From contig NZ_VUOB01000028.1 of the NCBI RefSeq assembly GCF_008386585.1, positions 1 through 64,000 on the forward strand: 64,000 nucleotides of DNA, given 5' to 3'. Made by a program: the position numbers and the translations under genes. Below, piece by piece: positions 16,604-24,754 of this stretch; the first letter of the stretch is position 1; each line of letters begins with the position of its first letter. Source of the DNA: Solihabitans fulvus (GTDB lineage Bacteria; Actinomycetota; Actinomycetes; Mycobacteriales; Pseudonocardiaceae). The notes under the pieces were generated by a model. The model was not told where the DNA came from. It saw nothing but the letters and a program-made list of their open reading frames with translations, and ran no database searches.

Positions 16604-18495
16604 CGCTCACGCTCAGGGCGTTGCTGGCGGTCGCGCTGCTCGTCGGCGCCTACCTGCTCCTGGCGGTGCTCGTGCTCGTCGGCGTGGCGCTCGTCGCCGG
16701 TTCCGTCTGGGTCATCGCCAACGGCGGCTTCCAGATCAACATCCTGCTGCTGCTGGCGGGCGGCGGGCTCGTGCTGATCTCGCTCGTGCGCGCGGTGTTC
16801 AGCGTCAGCGGCGGCGACGACACCCCGCCGAACTCGGTGCCGGTCACCCGGGAGCGCGCGCCCGAACTGTGGGACCTGGTGCGGGAACTGGCCGCGCGGG
16901 TCGGCACCTCGGTGCCGGCCGAGCTGCGGCTGACCGACGAGGCCAACGCCGCCGTCAGCGAGACCGCCCCGCTGCTCGGCCTGCTGGCCGGCCGGCGCAG
17001 GATGTACGTCGGGGCGCCGCTGCTGGTCGGCCTGACCACCGACGAGCTGCGCACCGTGCTGTGTCACGAACTCGGCCACTACACGCACGGGCACACCAGG
17101 CTCGGCGCGATCACCTATCGCGGCTCCGTCGCGCTCGGCGCGGCACGACGGAGCATCGCGCGGACCGCGCTGGCCAACCCCGTCGCCAGGTTGTACGCGG
17201 GCGTGCCGTTGCGGCTGCTGTCCGGCTACGCGCGGTGCTACGACTGGATCTCCCTCGCGGTCCGCCGGCGGCAGGAGTACGACGCCGACGCCGTCGCCGC
17301 GCGGGTCACCGGCAGCCGGGTCACCGAGGACGCGCTGCGGTCCGCGCACTCACTCTCCCTTGCCTGGCAGGACTTCCGCGCCAGGTTCCTCGATCCGCTG
17401 AGCCGCGTCGGCCTGGTGCCGGACGACCCGTTCAGGGCCTTCCTGGCGATGATCGAGGACCCGGACTACCGCGAGCGCCTGACGGAGTTCCGCGAGCGGC
17501 CACCGACTCCGGTCCGGCAGGGTCCCAACCGCGACTCGCATCCGAGCCTCGAACAGCGGCTGGCCAGGCTCGACGCCGCGGCGGGCGGGCCGCCCGATCT
17601 CGCCGCCACCGGGGACGCCGCGCCCGCGCTGCGCCTGCTGCCGGATCCGGCCGAGCTGTTCGGGCGGGTGCGCGGCCGCGCGCGCCCGATGCCGTGGCGG
17701 GACTGGGCGGACGCCATCGCCGACCGGCACTGCGCCGAACAGCTCGAGCCGCTGCGGGCGGCGGTCCGCGCGGTGCGGGACGCCCGGTCGGGTCCGCAGG
17801 CGACGGGGTTCACCTTCGGCTCGGTCCTCGACCTGCTCGGCACGGACCGACGGACCGACCTGATGACCGCGCTCGCGAACGCCGTGCCCGCGCGACCGTC
17901 TCCGTCGTCGTCTCCGTCGTCGTCTCCGTCGTCGTCGGAGCAGGCGCGCGAACTGTTGCGCACGGCGGTGTTCCGCGCGGTCGGGCTCGCGTTGACGCGG
18001 GCGGGCGCGGCCAGGTGGACGGTGCCGTGGACCGGGACCAGCCGGCTGATCACCCCGGACGACGGCACCGCGCTTCGCGCGCTCGTCGACGCGACCGTGG
18101 CCGATCCGGCGCACAACCTCCCCCGGCTGCGCCGCCGCCTGTCGGCACTCGGCGTGCGCACGGGCGACTCGCTTGACCCGCCCGACGACGACGCGGCCGA
18201 CGCGCCCGCTCTCCAGGACGACCTTGCCTCGGTCGACGAGCAACGCACCGGCCTCGCGCTGGTCTCCGGGCTGGTCGCGGTCGTCGTCCTCATCGCCCTG
18301 CTTGAGTCCCTCTCGAACCAGCACTCCCCCACCCCGGCGTACCACCCGCCGACGTACCAGCGACCGGCCTACCCTTCGGTGTTTCCCACGGGCCTGCCCG
18401 CCTATCCGATCCCGTCCGAACTCCTGCCGCATCTCCCCGTGTTTCCGAGCGTGCCGACCGGCATCCTGATCCCGGTGTACACCAGCACAGGGTGA
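16600..18495 (+). CDS. M48-family membrane zinc metalloprotease
   Basis: 631 residues. Two N-terminal transmembrane helices (about 5-35 and 45-68) precede an M48 peptidase domain with HELGH (His156, Glu157, His160) and the third zinc ligand Glu226 in QEYDADA. A long C-terminal region has a Ser/Pro linker encoded by three copies of tctccgtcgtcg (17899-17940), a further transmembrane segment near residue 560 and a proline/tyrosine-rich tail. It resembles HtpX/Ste24-like proteases but with a much longer C-terminus. Coupling to a sigma factor suggests membrane-stress proteolysis or sigma control. Confidence 0.85.
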   Translation: MTLTLRALLAVALLVGAYLLLAVLVLVGVALVAGSVWVIANGGFQINILLLLAGGGLVLISLVRAVFSVSGGDDTPPNSVPVTRERAPELWDLVRELAARVGTSVPAELRLTDEANAAVSETAPLLGLLAGRRRMYVGAPLLVGLTTDELRTVLCHELGHYTHGHTRLGAITYRGSVALGAARRSIARTALANPVARLYAGVPLRLLSGYARCYDWISLAVRRRQEYDADAVAARVTGSRVTEDALRSAHSLSLAWQDFRARFLDPLSRVGLVPDDPFRAFLAMIEDPDYRERLTEFRERPPTPVRQGPNRDSHPSLEQRLARLDAAAGGPPDLAATGDAAPALRLLPDPAELFGRVRGRARPMPWRDWADAIADRHCAEQLEPLRAAVRAVRDARSGPQATGFTFGSVLDLLGTDRRTDLMTALANAVPARPSPSSSPSSSPSSSEQARELLRTAVFRAVGLALTRAGAARWTVPWTGTSRLITPDDGTALRALVDATVADPAHNLPRLRRRLSALGVRTGDSLDPPDDDAADAPALQDDLASVDEQRTGLALVSGLVAVVVLIALLESLSNQHSPTPAYHPPTYQRPAYPSVFPTGLPAYPIPSELLPHLPVFPSVPTGILIPVYTSTG

Positions 18496-18517
18496 CCGCG
18501 CGCGGGCCGATGCTGGC

Positions 18518-19495
18518 TCAGTGGCAGGGAATTCCGACGCACCCGAAGGCGGTGCGGACCCTGGCGGTCAGCGCGTCCATGGCGCGGCGGCGGGCGCGGT
18601 AGGCGGCCACGGCGTCGGGCAGCGCCTGTCGGCGGAAGCGAAGCACGTGGCCGGGGGCGGCCTGGCCGAGCGCCGACTGGGCCACACGGGTGGCGACGGC
18701 GACCACGGGATACCCCGCCGTGACGGGTCGGCCGCGCAGCAGCACCAGCAGTTCCCGCGACGGGGTGACCTCGACCGCTCCGACCGGCACGCCACGGGAC
18801 AGCAGCTCGCGGGTGTCGAGGCGGGTCGGGGCGGGGCCGCTCAGGCGCAGGCCGATGTGGTTGCTGGTTGGCGTGATCCGGTACGGCTCGGACAGCAGGG
18901 TGCGGTCCAGGTCGACGAAGTCCGCGCCGGCCGGGCCGTCGGTGACGTCGATGGTCCACGGGCTGCCGAAGCGGGGCGTCGGCGCGGCGAGGCGGAACAC
19001 GGGATGGCGGAACACCGGGTGGTCCACGGGGACGTAGTCGGTGTCGACGGCCAGCTCGGCACCGGCCCTCAGCCAGGTGCCGACCTCCAGCAGCGAGTCC
19101 GGCGCGCAACTGCCAAGCACGAAGGGAACCTGGAACTCGCCATGCACCGCAACATAAGTCCGGAGTCCATTGTGGACGTTGTGCACGGCGACCCGCGCGC
19201 CGGCCGGCACGCAGACGGGCTCCCACATCCGGTGCGGACGACCGCCACAGGTCAGCGTCGCCGGCGCTCCGGTGACCGAGATCAGCGCGGCGCGGGTCGT
19301 GGTGAAGGCGAACGCCGACGCGGTGACCTCGATGAGCGGGCTGTTCTCCCGGTTGCCGACCAGGATGTTCGCCACGGCCGCCGAGAACTGGTCGGCCGCG
19401 CCGTTGGGGGGGATGCCGTCGCGGGAGTGGCCCTGGCGGCCCAGATCGGTCACGGCGACCATGCCGGCCTGGTGCACGGCCAGCACGTCAGCCAT
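18518..19495 (-). CDS. pxpC: 5-oxoprolinase subunit C (KipA/PxpC)
   Basis: 325 residues, the normal length. The carboxyltransferase-like fold is recognisable from AGMVAVTDLGRQGHSRDGIPPNG at the N-terminus, GNxENSPLIEVT, and the C-terminal LVVLLRGRPVTAGYPVVAVA-like region. With PxpA and PxpB it forms the ATP-dependent prokaryotic 5-oxoprolinase that opens 5-oxo-L-proline to L-glutamate. Its start overlaps the end of pxpB by 8 bp. It is the last gene of a six-gene operon that starts at 24441. Confidence 0.9.
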   Translation of the reverse strand: MADVLAVHQAGMVAVTDLGRQGHSRDGIPPNGAADQFSAAVANILVGNRENSPLIEVTASAFAFTTTRAALISVTGAPATLTCGGRPHRMWEPVCVPAGARVAVHNVHNGLRTYVAVHGEFQVPFVLGSCAPDSLLEVGTWLRAGAELAVDTDYVPVDHPVFRHPVFRLAAPTPRFGSPWTIDVTDGPAGADFVDLDRTLLSEPYRITPTSNHIGLRLSGPAPTRLDTRELLSRGVPVGAVEVTPSRELLVLLRGRPVTAGYPVVAVATRVAQSALGQAAPGHVLRFRRQALPDAVAAYRARRRAMDALTARVRTAFGCVGIPCH

Positions 19496-20111
19496 GGGAC
19501 TCGAACCGGAAGACGTCGCCCGGCCGGTAGCCGAGGTCCAGCAGCCGCAACGGTGTCCGCCCGATCAGACGCCAGCCGCCGGGCGACCGCACCGGATAGA
19601 TCACCGCCTGCCGCCCGGACACGGCGACCGAGCCGGCCGGGACGTGCGTGCGGGGCCGGGGACAACGGCTGATCGGGGCGGGAAAGCGGGAGCCGTCCAT
19701 CATCGGCGCGCCGGCCGGAGCGCCGCGAAACCGCACCACCCACGGGGTTTCGGTGTGCAGGCGCACGACGTCCCGCTCGGTCAGGCCGAGCTGCGCCGCG
19801 ACGTCTGGCAGATCGGGGCCGTGCTCGCCGCCGTAGACGACCGGGATCCGGTACGTCGTCGGCGTCGGGACCGCCGCCGTGCCCCTGGCGTCCCTGAGCG
19901 CGCCGGCCACCTCGTCATGGGTGGTGCGCGCGCAGTCGAACTCCACCAACAGGGCGTCGTAGGTGGCGACCACGTCGAGGACGCCGGGGATGCCGTCGGC
20001 CTCGACGGCGTCGGCGAGGCGGCGCACGGCCAGCCAGCGGTCCTCGACGCTGCCGCCAGACACTGTGGCCAGCAGCGCCGAATCGCCGTACGGCGCCACG
20101 GTCAGCGTCAT
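19488..20111 (-). CDS. pxpB: 5-oxoprolinase subunit B (KipI/PxpB)
   Basis: 207 residues, starting at the ATG overlapping the pxpA stop. The sequence opens with the family signature YGDSALLAT and contains TPTTYRIPVVYGGEHGPDL and GAPAGAPMMDG. PxpB partners PxpC in the 5-oxoprolinase complex. Known relatives such as KipI of Bacillus also affect kinase signalling, but the operon context with pxpA supports the metabolic role. Confidence 0.9.
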   Translation of the reverse strand: MTLTVAPYGDSALLATVSGGSVEDRWLAVRRLADAVEADGIPGVLDVVATYDALLVEFDCARTTHDEVAGALRDARGTAAVPTPTTYRIPVVYGGEHGPDLPDVAAQLGLTERDVVRLHTETPWVVRFRGAPAGAPMMDGSRFPAPISRCPRPRTHVPAGSVAVSGRQAVIYPVRSPGGWRLIGRTPLRLLDLGYRPGDVFRFESHG

Positions 20112-20881
20112 GCCCGCGCGGCCAGGACCGAGGCGAGGGGCTCGATGGCGACTCCAGCGGAGCGCAGCGCAGCCCGGACGGTCCTGGCCAGGTCGACGGC
20201 CCCCGGGGTGTCGCCGTGCAGCAGCACGGTGTCCGGACGCAGCTCGACGACCCTGCCCGTGATCGCCTCGACCGTGCCGTCGGTGACCATCCGCACCACC
20301 CGCTCGGCCACCTGCCCGTGGTCGGTGAGCACGGCCCCCGGCGAGGAGCGGCGGACCAGCGTGCCGTCCTCCTGATAGGCGCGGTCGGCAAGGCCGAGCA
20401 CCGCGACGGGCAGGCCCGCGGACCGCGCCGCCGCCGTCAGCGCGCCGTCCAACGCCACCACGGCGAGCGTCTGGTCGAAGTCCGTGACGGCCTCGACCAC
20501 GGCCGCGGCCCAGTCCGGCCGCACCGCCGCGACGTTGCCCAGCTGTCCGTGCGGGGTGACGTGCCGCAGCCGCGTGCCGTGCGCCGTCGCGAACGCGCTG
20601 AGCGCGCCCAGTTGGTACAGCACGTCGGTGCGGACCTCGTGCGGGGTCAGCTCCATGGTGCGGCGGCCGAAGCCCACCCGGTCGGGCAGACCGGGATGGG
20701 CGCCGACGCCGACACCACGGCGGACGCACTCGGCGACCGTCGCGTGCATGATGCGAGGGTCGCCGGCGTGGAAGCCGCAGGCGATGTTTGCCGACGTCAC
20801 GATCTCCAACAGGGCCGCGTCGTCGCCCATCCGATAGTCGCCGAACCCCTCACCGAGGTCGGCGGCCAGGTCGACCCTCAT
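20108..20881 (-). CDS. pxpA: 5-oxoprolinase subunit A (LamB/YcsF family, PxpA)
   Basis: 257 residues. Typical motifs are DLAADLGEGFGDYRMGDD at the N-terminus, SANIACGFHAGDP and GAHPGLPDRVGFGRR. Family members normally read DLNxDxGE; here the Asn is Ala (DLAADLGE), a small deviation worth noting. The ATG overlaps the aminotransferase stop (ATGA), indicating tight translational coupling. PxpA is the subunit that binds 5-oxoproline. Confidence 0.9.
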   Translation of the reverse strand: MRVDLAADLGEGFGDYRMGDDAALLEIVTSANIACGFHAGDPRIMHATVAECVRRGVGVGAHPGLPDRVGFGRRTMELTPHEVRTDVLYQLGALSAFATAHGTRLRHVTPHGQLGNVAAVRPDWAAAVVEAVTDFDQTLAVVALDGALTAAARSAGLPVAVLGLADRAYQEDGTLVRRSSPGAVLTDHGQVAERVVRMVTDGTVEAITGRVVELRPDTVLLHGDTPGAVDLARTVRAALRSAGVAIEPLASVLAARA

Positions 20882-22077
20882 CGGGGGCTCGTGGCGGCGA
20901 TGAGATCCCGGATCGCCTCGATTCCCCTGGCGACCCGCTCCGGTGACTCGGTGCCGACCGAGATGCGGATGTGCCGGTCGCAGGACTCCCCGTAGGCGAT
21001 GCCGGCGACCACGCTGACCGAGCTCTCCCGCAACAGCCGCGTGGTGAACTCGCTGGAGTTCAGCGTGGACTCGCCGAGCGAGGCGAACAGGTAGAACGAC
21101 GCCGAACCCGGCAGCGTCTCGATGCCGGCGTCGGCCAGCCACCCGGCGACCTCGTTGCGCAGCGCCACGACGCGGCGGATCTGCGGGCGGGTCACCTCAA
21201 GGATGTCGTCGAAGTGCTCGGCCAGATAACAGGACAGGATGGTCGGGGCGCAGGTCACCAGATGCTGGTTGATCTTGAGGACCTGGTCGATCAGGTCGCG
21301 GTGCGCGATCACGTAGCCGACCCGCCAGCCGGAGATGCCGTAGTTCTTGGACATCGAGTTGACCGTGACGGTGTGCCGCTTCTCCTGGTCGAACGACCCG
21401 CACGCGCGGAACGGCGGCCCCGTCGGCGGCACGAACTCGTTGTACGCCTCGTCCGCGATGACCAGCAGGCCGTACGTTTCCGCGAGTTCGTGCACGAACT
21501 CCAGTTCCTCGTCGGTGTACACGCGGCCGGACGGGTTGTTCGGGTTGTTGATCACGAGGGCGCGGGTCCGCGGGGTCACGTACCTGGCCAGGTCGAACAC
21601 GCTGACGTCGTGCGGGACCAGCACCGGCTCACCGCGACAGAGCCGGACCTGTTCCGGGTAGCTCAGCCAGAACGGCTCCGCGATGATCACTTCGTCGCCG
21701 GGGTCGAGCACGGCAAGCAGCACCATGTAGATCGCGGCCTTCGAGCCCGCCGTCACCAGGATCTCCTGGTCGGGGTCGACCGGCACGGCGAACTCGTCCT
21801 GGTAGTACTTGGCCAGCCGCGCGCGCAGCTCGGCCAGCCCGCGCGAGTGCGAGTAGTGGTGCAGGCCGGTGCCGGTCAGGCTGCCGAAGTTCAGCTCGGG
21901 CAGGTCGAAGAACGCCTCGCCGAGCGACAGCGTGATGATGTCGTGCCCGGCCGCGCGCAACTCGTAGACGAGGTTGTTGTACTTGATGGACAACGCCTGT
22001 TCGACCTCGCCCATCAACGCGGAGGTTCGGATGGGCGACGGCGGGATGACAACCGGCGCGGATTCGACAGTGCTCAT
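20878..22077 (-). CDS. PLP-dependent class I/II aminotransferase
   Basis: 399 residues. Fold type I aminotransferase motifs are clear: NNPNNPSG, the PLP aspartate in VIADEAYNEF, the Schiff-base lysine in SMSKNYGISGWRVGY, and the C-terminal arginine region HIRISVG. The substrate is not evident. Lying between proA and pxpA, it could transaminate glutamate-5-semialdehyde (towards ornithine), a keto acid linked to the arginine-like residue, or simply a 2-oxo acid precursor. Ornithine aminotransferases are normally class III, so the first idea is weak. It starts 10 bp after proA. Confidence 0.85.
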   Translation of the reverse strand: MSTVESAPVVIPPSPIRTSALMGEVEQALSIKYNNLVYELRAAGHDIITLSLGEAFFDLPELNFGSLTGTGLHHYSHSRGLAELRARLAKYYQDEFAVPVDPDQEILVTAGSKAAIYMVLLAVLDPGDEVIIAEPFWLSYPEQVRLCRGEPVLVPHDVSVFDLARYVTPRTRALVINNPNNPSGRVYTDEELEFVHELAETYGLLVIADEAYNEFVPPTGPPFRACGSFDQEKRHTVTVNSMSKNYGISGWRVGYVIAHRDLIDQVLKINQHLVTCAPTILSCYLAEHFDDILEVTRPQIRRVVALRNEVAGWLADAGIETLPGSASFYLFASLGESTLNSSEFTTRLLRESSVSVVAGIAYGESCDRHIRISVGTESPERVARGIEAIRDLIAATSPR

Positions 22078-22087
22078 GGTTGCTCCC

Positions 22088-23338
22088 TCAGAGGACGCGA
22101 GTCTGACCGGAACCCCAGACGACGTTCTTCACCGTCGTCAACGCGGCCAGCCCCATCGGCCCGCGCACGTGCAGTTTCTGCGTGGACACACCGATCTCCA
22201 CGCCGTAGCCGAACTCGCCGCCGTCGGAGTAGCGGGTCGAGGTGTTGACGAACACGCTGCCGGAGTCCACTTCCCTGGTGAACCTGCGCGCCGCGTCGAT
22301 GTCCTTCGTGACGATCGCCTCCGCGTTGGCGGTGCCCCAGCGGCCGATGTGCGCGATGCCCTCGGCAAGGTCCGGCACGACGCGCACGGCCAACACCAGG
22401 TCCAGGTACTCGGTGCCCCAGTCCTGCTCGGTCGCCTGCGTCGCCTTGGGCCAGACCTCGCACACCACCGGGCAGCCGCGGATCTCGACACCGGCCGCGG
22501 CCAGCTCGTCGAGCACGCCCGGCAGCCAGTCGTGCGCCAGATCTTCGTGCACCAGCAGGGTTTCCATCGCGTTGCACACGCTCGGCCGGGAGGTCTTGGC
22601 GTTGATCGCGACTGCGGTCGCGATGTCCCGGTCGGCCGCGCCGTCGATGTAGACGTGGCAGTTGCCGGCGCCGTCGATGACGGTCGGCACGGTCGCGTTC
22701 TGCTCGACCGAGGCGATCAGCTCAGGGCCGCCGCGCGGCACGAGCAGGTCGATGTATCCCTTGGCGCGCATCAGTTCCAGCGCGGCGTCTCGGGACGGGT
22801 CGGTGATCAGTTGGACCGCGGCTGCCGGGATGTTGTCGTGTTGGGCGATCGCCGCGTCCAGGGCGGCCATGATCGCGGAGTTGCTGGCCATGGCCATGGA
22901 CGAGCCGCGCAGGACGGCGCAGTTGCCCGTCTTCAGGCACAGCGCGGCGACTTCGGCGGTGACGTTGGGCCGCGCCTCGTAGATCACCGCGACCACGCCG
23001 AGGGGCTCGCGCACGCGCTCCACCAGCAGGCCGTTGGGCCTGGTCCAGCCCTCCACCACCTGGCCGACCGGGTCCGGCAGGTCGACGATGGTCCGAATGG
23101 CCTTGACCAGACCGGCCATTCGGCGATCGGTGAGCGTGAGCCGGTCCACGAGCGTGCTGGAGATGCCGGCCGCCCGCGCCGCGTCGACGTCGGCGGCGTT
23201 GGCCTCGATGATCGCCGCGCGGTGGTCCTCGATCGACGCCGCCGCGTCCAGCAGCAGCGCGTTCTTCTCCGCCGTGGTGAGGGTCTTGACCCCCGCCCAG
23301 GCCTCGGCCGCGCTCCGGCAGACTTCGGTCACCGACAT
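22088..23338 (-). CDS. proA: Glutamate-5-semialdehyde dehydrogenase (gamma-glutamyl phosphate reductase)
   Basis: 416 residues, full length. The catalytic cysteine is in RPSVCNAMETLLVH, and the NADPH-binding and substrate regions (VYEARPNVT, CLKTGNCAVLRG) are intact. It reduces gamma-glutamyl phosphate to glutamate-5-semialdehyde, which cyclises to pyrroline-5-carboxylate. The start overlaps the end of proB by 10 bp, favouring channelling between the two enzymes. Placement in a biosynthetic region with its own operator suggests a dedicated copy rather than the housekeeping gene. Confidence 0.92.
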   Translation of the reverse strand: MSVTEVCRSAAEAWAGVKTLTTAEKNALLLDAAASIEDHRAAIIEANAADVDAARAAGISSTLVDRLTLTDRRMAGLVKAIRTIVDLPDPVGQVVEGWTRPNGLLVERVREPLGVVAVIYEARPNVTAEVAALCLKTGNCAVLRGSSMAMASNSAIMAALDAAIAQHDNIPAAAVQLITDPSRDAALELMRAKGYIDLLVPRGGPELIASVEQNATVPTVIDGAGNCHVYIDGAADRDIATAVAINAKTSRPSVCNAMETLLVHEDLAHDWLPGVLDELAAAGVEIRGCPVVCEVWPKATQATEQDWGTEYLDLVLAVRVVPDLAEGIAHIGRWGTANAEAIVTKDIDAARRFTREVDSGSVFVNTSTRYSDGGEFGYGVEIGVSTQKLHVRGPMGLAALTTVKNVVWGSGQTRVL

Positions 23339-24441
23339 GGCTGGTCCTCCACGATCCGTACGTAGTCGCCGCTGGCGACGATGGGGTCAGTTGGGTCGAT
23401 GGCGGCCTGGACCGTGCCTCGGGCGACCGGCCGGCCGTCGGTGTCGCAGATGTCGGCGGTGTCGCCGGGCTCGACCGCGCCCAGCTCTGCCGCGATGTGC
23501 TGGCGCCGTAGGGTTTCGCCACGCTCGACGGCGGCGAGCCCATCGGGGGTGCACCGCAGCGAGCCTGCCGGCGGCGTGCGGAAGGCGCGCCACAGCGTGC
23601 CGATCGTCGGGGTCGCGCCGGTGACGGCCCTCGGCCGGAACACCGTGCCGATCGGGCGGTTCCGGTGCGCGGCAACCAGCACCTCGGGGTCGGTGGTGTC
23701 CGCGATGACCGTGCGCACGCCGCAGAAGGTCGCGATCCAGCAGGCGCCGAGCTTCATCCGCATGCCGCCGGTGCCGCCGTCGCCGACCGACCCGCCGGCG
23801 AGCTCCTCCAGCTCGGGGGTCAGCGCGGCGACGTCGCCGATGTGCCGCGCGTCCTCGGCCAGCAACGGGTTGCTGTCGTACAAACCGGGCACATTGGTCA
23901 ACAACAGCAACAGATCGGCCTGGAGGAACCCGCCGAGCAGCGCGGCGAGCACGTCGTTGTTGCGCACGCCGAGCGCGTCGTTCTCGTTGACCACCGGGAT
24001 CATGCCCAGCGCGAGCATGGTCGCCAGGGTGTCCCGCACGCCGCCGCTGCGGGCCGCGTCGACCAGGTCGAACGGGGTGAGCAGCAGCTGTCCGGTCTGT
24101 AGGCCCCGGTCGGCGAACGCGGCCTGGATCGCGGCGTAGAGCCTGGACTGGCCGAGCGCGGCGGCGACCTGCTGCCCGACCGGCCCCGCCGAGGCGAGGG
24201 CGGGGTGGCGGGTGCGGCCGATGGCGATCGCCCCCGAGGTCACCAGCACGGGCGACAACCCGGCGGCGACGCCCCGGTGCACGGTGTCGCAGAGCCGGTC
24301 GAGCTTGGCCTGGTCCAGCCGGCCCTCGGTGACCAACGAGGACGTGCCGATCTTGAGCACGACGCGGTCGCCGCGCGCGGTCGGGTCCTCCGCACGCGTC
24401 TCGACATTGGGTGAGGTGCCTGGCGATGTGTTGGTCAGCAT
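23329..24441 (-). CDS. proB: Glutamate 5-kinase with PUA domain
   Basis: 370 residues. An amino acid kinase domain (VVLKIGTSSLV, PVLVTSGAIAIG, VVNENDALGVRNND) is followed by a C-terminal PUA domain (about residues 285-365). The ATP-site motif reads GTGGMRMKL where most family members have GTGGMxTK, a mild divergence. It phosphorylates glutamate; the product is labile and cyclises to 5-oxoproline if not reduced. First gene of the operon, with an 11-bp repeat operator 51-92 bp upstream and a GGAG about 12 bp before the ATG. Confidence 0.92.
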   Translation of the reverse strand: MLTNTSPGTSPNVETRAEDPTARGDRVVLKIGTSSLVTEGRLDQAKLDRLCDTVHRGVAAGLSPVLVTSGAIAIGRTRHPALASAGPVGQQVAAALGQSRLYAAIQAAFADRGLQTGQLLLTPFDLVDAARSGGVRDTLATMLALGMIPVVNENDALGVRNNDVLAALLGGFLQADLLLLLTNVPGLYDSNPLLAEDARHIGDVAALTPELEELAGGSVGDGGTGGMRMKLGACWIATFCGVRTVIADTTDPEVLVAAHRNRPIGTVFRPRAVTGATPTIGTLWRAFRTPPAGSLRCTPDGLAAVERGETLRRQHIAAELGAVEPGDTADICDTDGRPVARGTVQAAIDPTDPIVASGDYVRIVEDQPCR

Positions 24442-24754
24442 GGCTTCTCGTGCTCCGCAAGGCTTCGTCGGGTCGGCAGGCAGATGCTCGCCGCCGCCGA
24501 TGTACCGCCGATGTGCTCGCGATACGCCGCCGGTGTGAGCCTGCTCTGTTTACGGCGCAACGATGTTGGCGAGCTGTCACCAGGCGCTGGGCCACACAGG
24601 TGAAGGGTGAGTCCATTCGCCGTAGCAGGTCAGCGGTTTGTCATCCCCAAAGGGAACAGATAGTGAGCCTTTAGGGCAACGTCTCCCACGGAGATCATCC
24701 GTCCGGCCGCCGAAGAGCAAGGCTTGCGTTCCACCGCCGCTCAAGCGAGGACCC
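24442..24754. other. 313-bp divergent control region between proB and SARP
   Basis: This region separates the proB operon (minus) from the SARP gene (plus). It contains the four-unit 11-bp repeat array at 24492-24533, a lower-GC stretch around 24540-24570 and another near 24640-24680 that may hold promoters. I see no small gene in it. Confidence 0.6.
24492..24533 (-). promoter_or_regulatory. SARP-type operator: four 11-bp repeats upstream of proB
   Basis: Similar 9-mers start at 24492, 24503, 24514 and 24525, exactly 11 bp apart: cgccgatgt, cgccgatgt, tcgcgatac, cgccggtgt. On the minus strand, towards proB, they read CACCGGCGG, (T)ATCGCGAG, CATCGGCGGTA, CATCGGCGG. Direct repeats in 11-bp phase are the classical binding sites of SARP activators. 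The core ACATCGGCGGTACATCGGCG recurs upstream of the NRPS operon in the opposite genome orientation. Confidence 0.7.
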
